The position numbers and the translations under genes were made by a program. The notes under the pieces are model-generated. The model did not search any database and was not told where the DNA came from. It was given only the letters and a program-made list of their open reading frames with translations. A DNA stretch of 64,000 nucleotides, from positions 1-64,000 of the forward strand of contig NZ_PRLK01000002.1 in assembly GCF_004151455.1 (NCBI RefSeq), read 5' to 3'. Origin of the DNA: Candidatus Nanogingivalis gingivitcus. Lineage in GTDB: Bacteria > Patescibacteriota > Saccharimonadia > Saccharimonadales > Saccharimonadaceae. Below are positions 51,957 to 59,358 of the stretch, piece by piece. Numbering within the stretch: the first letter of the stretch is position 1; each line of letters starts with the position of its first letter.

Positions 51957-51985
51957 TTGACTTTGGCTATTATTTATGTTAAAAT
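51957..51985 (+). promoter_or_regulatory. Promoter of rpsJ
   Basis: TTGACT (51957-51962), 17 nt, TAAAAT (51980-51985). The ~90-nt leader can form GCTTG/CAAGC (about 52004-52054) and ends in AAAAGGAGA. A 14-codon frame with its own GGAAGG (51934) overlaps the promoter and is probably fortuitous. Confidence 0.75.
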
Positions 51986-52079
51986 CTAAAAGTTATTAAC
52001 ATTGCTTGAGAATTCACTTTATTTTATCTTAAAAAATATCGAGAAGTTACAAGCCTAATAAATTATAAAAGGAGACAAA

Positions 52080-52391
52080 ATGTCAGAAGGATTAACAATC
52101 CGTATCCGTCTAAAAGCTTACGATCATAAAGTAATTGATCAAAGTGCTAAACAAATTGTTGATACAGCAATTCGAACAGGTGCAAACGTAGCAGGACCAG
52201 TGCCGCTTCCAACAAGAAGAAGTACTTTTACAGTAGTAAAAAGTCCTCACGTTTACAAAACGGGTGGAGAAGCATATGAAATGCGTGTGCACAAGCGTCT
52301 AATTGATATTAATAATGCTACACCTAAGACTATTGAATCTTTGCAAAACCTAAGCCTTCCAGCTGGGGTTGATGCAGAAATTAAAATGTAA
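52080..52391 (+). CDS. rpsJ: 30S ribosomal protein S10
   Basis: [54 protein letters not shown] and the [10 protein letters not shown] motif are diagnostic of S10. 103 aa. It is alone between a promoter and terminator, not followed by rplC, so the S10 operon is split. Confidence 0.97.
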   Translation: MSEGLTIRIRLKAYDHKVIDQSAKQIVDTAIRTGANVAGPVPLPTRRSTFTVVKSPHVYKTGGEAYEMRVHKRLIDINNATPKTIESLQNLSLPAGVDAEIKM

Positions 52392-52410
52392 TATAAGTGT
52401 TACTTAATAT

Positions 52411-52445
52411 AAAAACACCTTTTAAAATAAAAGGTGTTTTTATTT
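52411..52445 (+). terminator. rpsJ terminator
   Basis: AAAAACACCTTT (from 52411) pairs with AAAGGTGTTTTT (to 52441), followed by ATTT. Confidence 0.85.
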
Positions 52446-52461
52446 ATATGAAAAAGCATTA

Positions 52462-52490
52462 TTGACTTTTTAATATTATTATGATATAAT
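52462..52490 (+). promoter_or_regulatory. Promoter of the acidic-tail membrane gene
   Basis: TTGACT (52462-52467), 17 nt, TATAAT (52485-52490). The short leader contains a 7-bp AATAAAG/CTTTATT hairpin directly before TAGGAGGT. Confidence 0.8.
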
Positions 52491-52525
52491 AAAGTTATTC
52501 TTTATTTATAGGAGGTACTTTTATT

Positions 52526-53110
52526 ATGATAAATATGTGGAGCGCAGTAATTGTAGGGTTGTTTGTATTTTTACCTTTATTTTTAAATAAGGGTAATAAA
52601 AAAATGGCCTTATACTTTATGACAACATTACTTTTCGGGATGATACTAGTATTTTATCAATTAACTACTGGTAATAAGCTAGTAATAATCTCAGCATTAC
52701 ACTTTGAGCAAGTAAGCAATGGCAGTTGGGAATTTTATTGGAATGGCGTAATTGATAGCGTTATGATGATAATTTTCAATATTCTATCATTTATTGGCCT
52801 CAAAAGTATGGTACGCGTAACATCAGTTAAAAATGCTGTTTTCGTGGTTCTATCAGGGTTAGTTGCTGTCCAAACTATTTTTGTGGTATTACCTACACTG
52901 TTACCATCCGACGAATTGCTTTACTACTTAATTCAACCTTCTATAGTATTATTTTATTGTATAGTCTTTCATTTTGGTGCTGGCGAAAGCTACCAAGAAC
53001 GTAATAAGCGTTTAGAGAAAGAAGAGCAAGAAGAATATTATTCATTTAGAGAGGTAGAAGATAAGGAGGAAGAGGAAGAAGAAGAGAAAGAGGAAGAAGA
53101 GGAAGAATAA
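52526..53110 (+). CDS. Membrane protein with poly-Glu C-terminus
   Basis: 194 aa with about five transmembrane helices (SAVIVGLFVFLPLFL; MALYFMTTLLFGMILVFY; VMMIIFNILSFIGL; AVFVVLSGLVAVQTIFVVLPTLL; LLYYLIQPSIVLFYCIVFHF), then a ~45-residue tail that is almost all Glu/Lys and ends in long Glu runs. The tail could bind cations or basic proteins. No family recognised. TAGGAGGT precedes the ATG. Confidence 0.75.
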   Translation: MINMWSAVIVGLFVFLPLFLNKGNKKMALYFMTTLLFGMILVFYQLTTGNKLVIISALHFEQVSNGSWEFYWNGVIDSVMMIIFNILSFIGLKSMVRVTSVKNAVFVVLSGLVAVQTIFVVLPTLLPSDELLYYLIQPSIVLFYCIVFHFGAGESYQERNKRLEKEEQEEYYSFREVEDKEEEEEEEKEEEEEE

Positions 53111-53129
53111 AAAACATTTTATCATATAT

Positions 53130-53158
53130 AGCTTACCTTTAAATAGGTAGGCTTTTTT
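53130..53158 (+). terminator. Terminator of the acidic-tail gene
   Basis: AGCTTACCT (53130-53138)/AGGTAGGCT (53145-53153, one G-U), then TTTTT. Confidence 0.8.
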
Positions 53159-53196
53159 ATTTTTAAATAATAATACGCTATATTTAGTGTTTTTTA

Positions 53197-53225
53197 TTGC
53201 AAAATGATTAAGCTAACGCTATAAT
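53197..53225 (+). promoter_or_regulatory. Promoter of nrdD
   Basis: TTGCAA (53197-53202), 17 nt, TATAAT (53220-53225); leader about 50 nt. Confidence 0.7.
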
Positions 53226-53282
53226 ATATATATCGAGATAAAAATTGACGAACCTTAAAATTACACATTTTTGGTGAATAAA

Positions 53283-55529
53283 ATGACAAATAATCTACAA
53301 TACAAGCTTTTTGACGATTCTCAATACACTAGATATACTGATGCTAAAGTACAAAAGCGTGATGGTAGACTGGTAAATTTTGATATGCATAAAATATCTA
53401 ATGCTATTAAAAAAGCCATTATTGCGCAAACTGGAAGTTTTGACGAGTACGGTTCTTACGTGCTAGATAAAACAATGCTTTATATTGATAGTGCTATTGA
53501 TCATGACGTGCAAATGGGAACTACAACTTTCACTATAGAAGAATTACAAAATATAGTGGAGGCTCACCTGCATTTAGTTGATGCAAATATTGGAAATTGT
53601 TACAAAACCTATCGCTTAAAACGAGATGAAATACGCCAGAAAAATCGCGACGTAAACCATCAAGTTGGAGCTATAGAACGTGGCGATGAAACTGTTAATA
53701 ATGAAAATGCTAACAAAGATGCAAATGTATTCAATACTAACAGGGATAAAACAGCAGGGCAAGTGGCTAAGGTTATTGGTCTTCAGATGTTGCCTCCTCA
53801 TGTAGCAAATGCACATGAAAAAGGCGATATCCATTTCCACGACTTAGACTATAGTCCACATCTTCCACTAACAAATTGTTGTTTAATTGATTTTGAGGAA
53901 ATGCTAAAAAATGGCTTCCGTATTGGTAATGCCGATGTAGACAGCCCTAAATCAATAGGAACAGCAACAGCACAAATAGCTCAAATTATTGCAAATGTAG
54001 CGTCTAACCAATATGGTGGCTGTTCAGCCGATAGAATTGATGAAATTCTATCACCTTACGCAGAACTTAACTATAAGAAAAATCTTAAAAAGATTTCTGA
54101 TATTAGCTATGTTTTTAATGAGCTAGCTAGCGTTAGTACTGCTAGAAATCAAAATAGATTTAATGAATTTCTAGAGCAAAAAGCAACAGAATGGACTATT
54201 AAAGATATTTACGACGCTGTGCAGGCTTTGGAATACGAAATTAATACGTTATTCTCTTCTCAAGGTCAAACACCTTTTACCACTTTAGGTTTTGGTTTAG
54301 GTACTGGTAAATGGGAAAGGGAAATTCAAAAAGCCATTTTAAAAATTCGTATTTTAGGGCTTGGTGCTGAAAAAAGAACTGCTATTTTTCCTAAGCTAGT
54401 GTTCACTCTTAAACGAGGTATAAACCTTGAAAAAGAAGACCCTAACTACGATATCAAAATGTTAGCCCTAGAATGTGCTACGAAACGTATGTATCCTGAT
54501 GTGCTTAGTTACGATAAAATAGTAGAACTTACAGGCTCTTTTAAAGTTCCTATGGGTTGTCGTTCTTTCCTACAAGGATGGAAAGACCAAGATGGAAACG
54601 AAGTTAATGCAGGGCGTATGAATTTAGGCGTTGTAACCTTAAATTTACCTAGAATAGCCCTTGAAAGCGAGGGTGATTTTACTAAATTTTGGAACATTTT
54701 GGAAGAACGCTTAGAAATATGCCACGACGCTTTACTTTATAGAGTAGAAAGAGCAAAGCAGGCTATTCCTAAAAACGCACCTATTTTATATAAATATGGA
54801 GCATTCGGAAAAAGGCTTTCTGATAATGATGAAGTTGATGAGGTCTTTAAAAATAAGCGCGCTACAGTAAGCCTTGGCTATATTGGTTTGTATGAGGTAG
54901 CAACTGTATTTTTTGGTGGTGAATGGGAGGAAAACCAAACTGCTAAAAATTTCACTCTAAAAGTTTTAGAAAAGCTTTACCAGAAAACGGTTGAGTGGGG
55001 TAATATGCATGGCTATCATTTTAGCGTTTATAGCACTCCAAGCGAGAGTTTAACAGATAGATTTTGCAGAATGGATAAGGAAAAATTTGGTACAGTAACC
55101 AATATTACAGATAAAGACTACTATACTAATTCATTCCATTACGATGTACGTAAAAATCCTACACCATTTGAAAAACTTGACTTTGAAAAAGATTATCCAA
55201 AATTTGCTAGCGGTGGCTTTATTCATTATTGCGAATATCCTGTTCTTCAACAAAATCCAAAAGCGTTGGAGGCTGTTTGGGATTTTGCTTACGATAAAGT
55301 AGGCTACTTAGGTACTAATACGCCAATTGATAAATGTTACGAATGTGGATTCGAAGGCGACTTCTTACCAACTGCTAAAGGTTTTAAATGCCCTAATTGC
55401 AATAATAGAAACCCAGCAACGTGCGATGTCGTCAAACGTACTTGTGGGTATTTAGGAAATCCTCAAATGCGTCCAATGGTTAAAGGGCGACATAAGGAAA
55501 TTAAATCTCGAGTAAAACATATGAGATAA
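53283..55529 (+). CDS. nrdD: Anaerobic ribonucleoside-triphosphate reductase (NrdD)
   Basis: Class III reductase making dNTPs from NTPs with a glycyl radical, active only without oxygen. An N-terminal ATP-cone (KVQKRDGRLVNFDMHKISNAIKKAI) regulates activity; the core has QYGGCSADRIDEIL; a four-Cys zinc site is CYECGFEGDF...CPNC; the glycyl-radical loop is RTCGYLGN (Gly about 722). The frame extends to a TTG (53271) and GTG (53274), but the ATG at 53283 has GGTG at better spacing. The activase nrdG is not in the window. Confidence 0.95.
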   Translation: MTNNLQYKLFDDSQYTRYTDAKVQKRDGRLVNFDMHKISNAIKKAIIAQTGSFDEYGSYVLDKTMLYIDSAIDHDVQMGTTTFTIEELQNIVEAHLHLVDANIGNCYKTYRLKRDEIRQKNRDVNHQVGAIERGDETVNNENANKDANVFNTNRDKTAGQVAKVIGLQMLPPHVANAHEKGDIHFHDLDYSPHLPLTNCCLIDFEEMLKNGFRIGNADVDSPKSIGTATAQIAQIIANVASNQYGGCSADRIDEILSPYAELNYKKNLKKISDISYVFNELASVSTARNQNRFNEFLEQKATEWTIKDIYDAVQALEYEINTLFSSQGQTPFTTLGFGLGTGKWEREIQKAILKIRILGLGAEKRTAIFPKLVFTLKRGINLEKEDPNYDIKMLALECATKRMYPDVLSYDKIVELTGSFKVPMGCRSFLQGWKDQDGNEVNAGRMNLGVVTLNLPRIALESEGDFTKFWNILEERLEICHDALLYRVERAKQAIPKNAPILYKYGAFGKRLSDNDEVDEVFKNKRATVSLGYIGLYEVATVFFGGEWEENQTAKNFTLKVLEKLYQKTVEWGNMHGYHFSVYSTPSESLTDRFCRMDKEKFGTVTNITDKDYYTNSFHYDVRKNPTPFEKLDFEKDYPKFASGGFIHYCEYPVLQQNPKALEAVWDFAYDKVGYLGTNTPIDKCYECGFEGDFLPTAKGFKCPNCNNRNPATCDVVKRTCGYLGNPQMRPMVKGRHKEIKSRVKHMR

Positions 55530-55551
55530 CAGAAAGGTAAATGTGTAATTA

Positions 55552-55582
55552 AAGCTACTGCCAAATGGTGGTGGCTTTTTCT
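55552..55582 (+). terminator. nrdD terminator
   Basis: AAGCTACTGCC pairs with GGTGGTGGCTT through several G-U pairs, loop AAAT, then TTTTTC. Confidence 0.65.
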
Positions 55583-55650
55583 TTAAAAAATATATTTTTA
55601 TAATTTGAATAAAAAAAATATAAGTGCTATACTTAATCAAGTAAAAAATT

Positions 55651-57981
55651 ATGAAAAATCTAGTAATCGTAGAGAGCCCAGCAAAAGCTAAAACAATTGA
55701 AAAATATCTTGGTAAAGACTTTACCGTTATGTCTAGCGTAGGACATATTCGTTCTGTAGCTAAAAAAAATAAAAATGGTGGTAGGCCAATTGAAACAAAT
55801 AATGACTATAAAATAACTTTTGAAGTTGATAGCACTAAGAAAAAAGTTGTAACAGAATTAAAAAAAGCAGTAAAAGAAGCTAGTGAAATATGGCTCGCAA
55901 CCGATGAAGACCGTGAAGGAGAGGCTATTGCTTGGCATTTATGCGAAGTTTTAAAGCTTGACAAAAAAACTACTAAGCGAATTGTTTTTCATGAAATAAC
56001 TAAAAGTGCTATTGAAGAGGCTATTAAAAACCCTCGCCATATTGATATGAAAATGGTAGAAGCTCAACAAACAAGGCAAGCATTAGACTGGCTTGTTGGT
56101 TTTGATTTAAGCCCTGTAGTGTGGAGGAAAGTACCTGGCGGTAAAAGTGCAGGTAGAGTGCAATCTCCTGCAGTAAAATTATTAGTAGAAAGAGAGCGGG
56201 AAATCAACAACTTTAAAGGTAAATCATCTTTTAAGGTTACTGGTGAATTTAGCGTCCCAAATTCTTTGGAAATAATAAAAGCAGAGCTTAACCATAAATT
56301 TAGTAGTAAGGATGAAGCTATAACCTTTTTAAAAAATATAAAAAATTCTACCTTCACTATAGATGGCATTACAAAAAGTCCAAGCAAAAGAAATCCAAGC
56401 CCACCATTTACTACTTCAACTCTGCAACAAGAGGCAAATGCACGTTTAGGCTTCTCGGCTAAAAGCACTATGGCTGCAGCTCAAAAATTATACCAAAGTG
56501 GTAAAATTACCTATATGCGTACCGATAGCGTAAACTTAAGTAAATTTGCTATTGCTAGCAGTAGTGAGTTTATTAAAAGTAATTTTGGTAGCAAATATCA
56601 CCATGCTCGTAATTTTAATACTAAATCAGCTAGTGCTCAAGAAGCACACGAGGCTATTCGCCCAACAGTAATAGCTAATGCTAAAGCTTCCAGCAGTGAA
56701 GACCAACAAAAAATTTATAATTTAATACGCAATAGAACTTTAGCCAGTCAAATGGCTCCAGCAGAAATTGAAAAAACAACTATTAAAATAGCTATCAATA
56801 ATAGCGAATATCTATTTGAAGCTAAAGGCGAAATTGTTGTATTTGACGGGTTCTTAAAAGTATATGGAAATAGTAAAAAAGATGAGTTCCTACCAAATGT
56901 AGAAAAAGGCTCTAGTATTAATTATGATATTATTACAGCTAAAGAAGTTTTTGCTCGCCCTCCTGCAAGATATACCGAAGGTTCATTGGTTAAAAAATTA
57001 GAAGATTTAGGTATTGGTAGGCCAAGTACTTACGCCACTATTCTTGATACTATCCAGGCAAGAAAATATGCAGAAAAAGGAGAGAATGAAGGGAAAGAAA
57101 GAGAAGCCCTACAAATAACCTTAGATAAAAATAACCCTCAAATAGCTCAGCAAATAATTCAAGAAAAAACTGGTGCAACAAAGGGGAAATTATTACCTAC
57201 GCCAAGTGGTGAAGTTTTAAGCGACTTTTTAAATACTCATTTTAATCAAGTTGTTGACTATGGCTGGACGGCTAACCTTGAAAACGATTTTGACCAAATT
57301 GCCTTAGGCGAAAAAGAAAGGCATAAGGTGTTAGATGACTTTTATCTGCCGTTCCATGATTTAATTATGAAATCTGGTGAAATTGACCGAAACCAAGTTA
57401 CCCCAACAAGAGAACTTGGAGTAGATAAAAAAACAGGCAAAAAAGTTTTTGCTCGCTTTGGACGTTTTGGTCCTATGATACAACTAGGAGATAATAGTAT
57501 TGAAGGCGAAGAGCTAAAATTTGCACCTATGCCTGCTGGCGAAAAAATTGAAACCGTAACTCTTGAAAAAGCAATGCAGATGTTTGCACTGCCAAGGTTA
57601 GTTGGTAAGACCGAAGACGGTGATGAGATAACGGCTAATATTGGCCAATACGGACCCTATATTAAAATAAAAAACCTTTTTGTAAGTATTAAGCCTTTAT
57701 CTCCATTTGAGATATCTGAAAAAGAAGCTCAAATGTTATATGCTGAAAAATTAAAGAATGATGAAAAAAGAGTTCTTAAACGCTTTAAAAACGGCATCGT
57801 TATATCAAGAGGAGGATTTGGTAGAAAATATATTATATTTGACGATATAAAAGCCTTATTGCCAAAAGATATTGATATAGAAAAAATAACCAGCAAAAAA
57901 GCAGAAGAAATAATTAAACTTGCTAAAAGTAAGAAAAAACCAGCCAAGAAATCTACTTCAAAACGAAAAACTAAAAAATAA
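55651..57981 (+). CDS. topA: DNA topoisomerase I
   Basis: Type IA topoisomerase relaxing negative supercoils. TOPRIM: VIVESPAKAKTIEKYLG and ATDEDREGEAIAWH; gate and active site: TYMRTDSVNLS with nucleophile Tyr about 288; HEAIRPT and GIGRPSTYATI follow. The C-terminal end lacks four-Cys zinc ribbons and instead has zinc-less repeats (KTGKKVFARFGRFGPMIQLG; ITANIGQYGPYIKIKN; GIVISRGGFGRKYIIFDD) and a Lys-rich tail. 776 aa, normal. TATACT lies 17 nt before ATG; no Shine-Dalgarno. Confidence 0.96.
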   Translation: MKNLVIVESPAKAKTIEKYLGKDFTVMSSVGHIRSVAKKNKNGGRPIETNNDYKITFEVDSTKKKVVTELKKAVKEASEIWLATDEDREGEAIAWHLCEVLKLDKKTTKRIVFHEITKSAIEEAIKNPRHIDMKMVEAQQTRQALDWLVGFDLSPVVWRKVPGGKSAGRVQSPAVKLLVEREREINNFKGKSSFKVTGEFSVPNSLEIIKAELNHKFSSKDEAITFLKNIKNSTFTIDGITKSPSKRNPSPPFTTSTLQQEANARLGFSAKSTMAAAQKLYQSGKITYMRTDSVNLSKFAIASSSEFIKSNFGSKYHHARNFNTKSASAQEAHEAIRPTVIANAKASSSEDQQKIYNLIRNRTLASQMAPAEIEKTTIKIAINNSEYLFEAKGEIVVFDGFLKVYGNSKKDEFLPNVEKGSSINYDIITAKEVFARPPARYTEGSLVKKLEDLGIGRPSTYATILDTIQARKYAEKGENEGKEREALQITLDKNNPQIAQQIIQEKTGATKGKLLPTPSGEVLSDFLNTHFNQVVDYGWTANLENDFDQIALGEKERHKVLDDFYLPFHDLIMKSGEIDRNQVTPTRELGVDKKTGKKVFARFGRFGPMIQLGDNSIEGEELKFAPMPAGEKIETVTLEKAMQMFALPRLVGKTEDGDEITANIGQYGPYIKIKNLFVSIKPLSPFEISEKEAQMLYAEKLKNDEKRVLKRFKNGIVISRGGFGRKYIIFDDIKALLPKDIDIEKITSKKAEEIIKLAKSKKKPAKKSTSKRKTKK

Positions 57982-57990
57982 TACTACATA

Positions 57991-58020
57991 AAAAATACCG
58001 GTAAATACCGGTATTTTTTA
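57991..58020 (+). terminator. topA terminator
   Basis: AAAAATACCGG (57991-58001) pairs with CCGGTATTTTT (58008-58018), 6-nt loop. Confidence 0.88.
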
Positions 58021-58129
58021 TGCTATATTTAAGCATAAGCACAACTATAATATAATAAAAATCAATAAAATAAATTTTTATCCCATTTTTTATTTGTTTT
58101 AGCAATTTTATGTTATAATTATATTAGAA

Positions 58130-58184
58130 ACAGTATAATATAGTGTTGACAAGTACTGTATATTATTTTAAAATATTATACAGT
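58130..58184 (+). promoter_or_regulatory. Palindromic operator array over the 58219 promoter
   Basis: A 30-bp near-palindrome at 58155-58184 has half-sites ACTGTATATTAT and ATATTATACAGT; arms match at 14 of 15 positions. It covers the spacer, -10 box and expected start site. A third half-site, ACAGTATAATAT (58130-58141), lies just upstream of the -35, in the same orientation as the first arm and 25 bp before it. The position implies a repressor, possibly the downstream DNA-binding protein itself. Confidence 0.65.
58146..58174 (+). promoter_or_regulatory. Promoter of the sigma-4/HARE gene
   Basis: TTGACA (58146-58151, exact), 17 nt, TAAAAT (58169-58174). Leader about 38 nt with GGAG before ATG. 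Confidence 0.85.
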
Positions 58185-58218
58185 TTTTATTAAAATAAAT
58201 TTTAACTGAGACGGAGAA

Positions 58219-59280
58219 ATGGATACTAGCACAGAATTAAAAAATGATAGATTCCAACTTGTTGACTTGGTGGTTGATAAAATTCTTGCAATTATTGAAC
58301 ACCCACGAGAAAAGGAAATTATCACAAGACGTTTCGGGTTGGGCACAAAAAAAGAAACACTGGAGCAAATTGGCGAAAGACTAGATATAACGAGAGAACG
58401 TGTTCGTCAACTAGAAAAGGCTGCTCTTATACGCTTAAAAATCGCCGCAGAAAAAGGTAAAATTGACCATTTATCTGAAATTGAAAAAATACTTATTCGT
58501 AATTTAGCAGAAGCAGGAAGAATTGATCGTACAAAAAATATCGTTAGAAAAATCCTAGGCGAAGATAAAAATGAAAAGTATACTACTAATTTTATTTTTA
58601 TCGCCGAAGTAAGTAGTAAGCTAGTTCTACTTTCTGAAAATGATAAATATCATAGTTCAATCGCTAACGCTGAATACGGTGATGAAAGAAAAATTAAAAA
58701 ATCTATTGATGAAATTGTCAACATCATCAAAAAACAAAAAAGTCCAGTAACTTTAGAGTATTTAGATAATCAATTAGACTACGAACACCCTAGCCAAATT
58801 AATGCTATTGCTTCTATTAGCAAACTACTGGCTACCTTAAATGGTTTATGGGGTCTAGAAAAATGGCCTAGTGTTAACCCTAAAAATATTCGCGATAAAA
58901 TTTTTGTAGTTCTAGAAGAAAATAAAAGCCCAATGCATTTTTCTAAAATTGCTGAGCAAATTCGTGAAAGTGATTTTAGCAGAAATGACGTAACTACTCA
59001 AGCTATTCATAATGAACTAATAAAAGATAAAAGATTTGTTCTAATTGGTAGGGGAATTTATGCTCTAGATAGCTGGGGATTCAAACAAGGAACTGTAGCC
59101 GACACAATTACTATAGTTCTAAAAGAAGCAGGTGAGCCTCTATATCGAGATGAAATTGTAAAAAGGGTACTAGAAAAACGCCAAGTAAAAGAAACAACTG
59201 TCCTTCTTAATCTTCAGAGCAAAAAACAATTCAAAAGAGTTGCTAAAGCTACCTATGTACTAGCCGAAGAAGAACAATAA
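58219..59280 (+). CDS. Sigma-70 region 4-like protein fused to HARE-HTH winged helices
   Basis: Residues 30-75 (HPREKEIITRRFGLGTKKETLEQIGERLDITRERVRQLEKAALIRLK) are a near-canonical sigma-70 region 4.2, which reads -35 boxes. No region 2 (the -10 reader) is present, so it is not a full sigma factor. Downstream lie a winged-helix-like segment (about 165-215) and a HARE-HTH domain (about 222-287: IRDKIFVVLEENKSPMHFSKIAEQI...FVLIGRGIYAL), as in RNA polymerase delta (RpoE) of Firmicutes, then another winged-helix-like unit (about 290-348, ending AKATYVL). It may tune RNA polymerase at selected promoters. Confidence 0.8.
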   Translation: MDTSTELKNDRFQLVDLVVDKILAIIEHPREKEIITRRFGLGTKKETLEQIGERLDITRERVRQLEKAALIRLKIAAEKGKIDHLSEIEKILIRNLAEAGRIDRTKNIVRKILGEDKNEKYTTNFIFIAEVSSKLVLLSENDKYHSSIANAEYGDERKIKKSIDEIVNIIKKQKSPVTLEYLDNQLDYEHPSQINAIASISKLLATLNGLWGLEKWPSVNPKNIRDKIFVVLEENKSPMHFSKIAEQIRESDFSRNDVTTQAIHNELIKDKRFVLIGRGIYALDSWGFKQGTVADTITIVLKEAGEPLYRDEIVKRVLEKRQVKETTVLLNLQSKKQFKRVAKATYVLAEEEQ

Positions 59281-59281
59281 T

Positions 59282-59315
59282 AAAAAGCTTTCCCATATCT
59301 GTTATGGGGCTTTTT
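59282..59315 (+). terminator. Terminator of the sigma-4/HARE gene
   Basis: AAAAAGC...CCCATA pairs with TATGGG...GCTTTTT, with a small internal loop. Confidence 0.75.
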
Positions 59316-59320
59316 AAATA

Positions 59321-59349
59321 TTGATTTTTTATCGTTTTTATGCTAAAAT
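59321..59349 (+). promoter_or_regulatory. Leaderless-type promoter of the VirD4-like gene
   Basis: TTGATT (59321-59326), 17 nt, TAAAAT (59344-59349), 9 nt, ATG at 59359. Confidence 0.75.
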
Positions 59350-59358
59350 TCTGGTAGT

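Noticed and set aside
51933..51979. 14-codon ORF with its own GGAAGG before rpsJ
   Set aside because: It overlaps the rpsJ -35 box and spacer and would start upstream of the predicted transcription start, so it is probably accidental.
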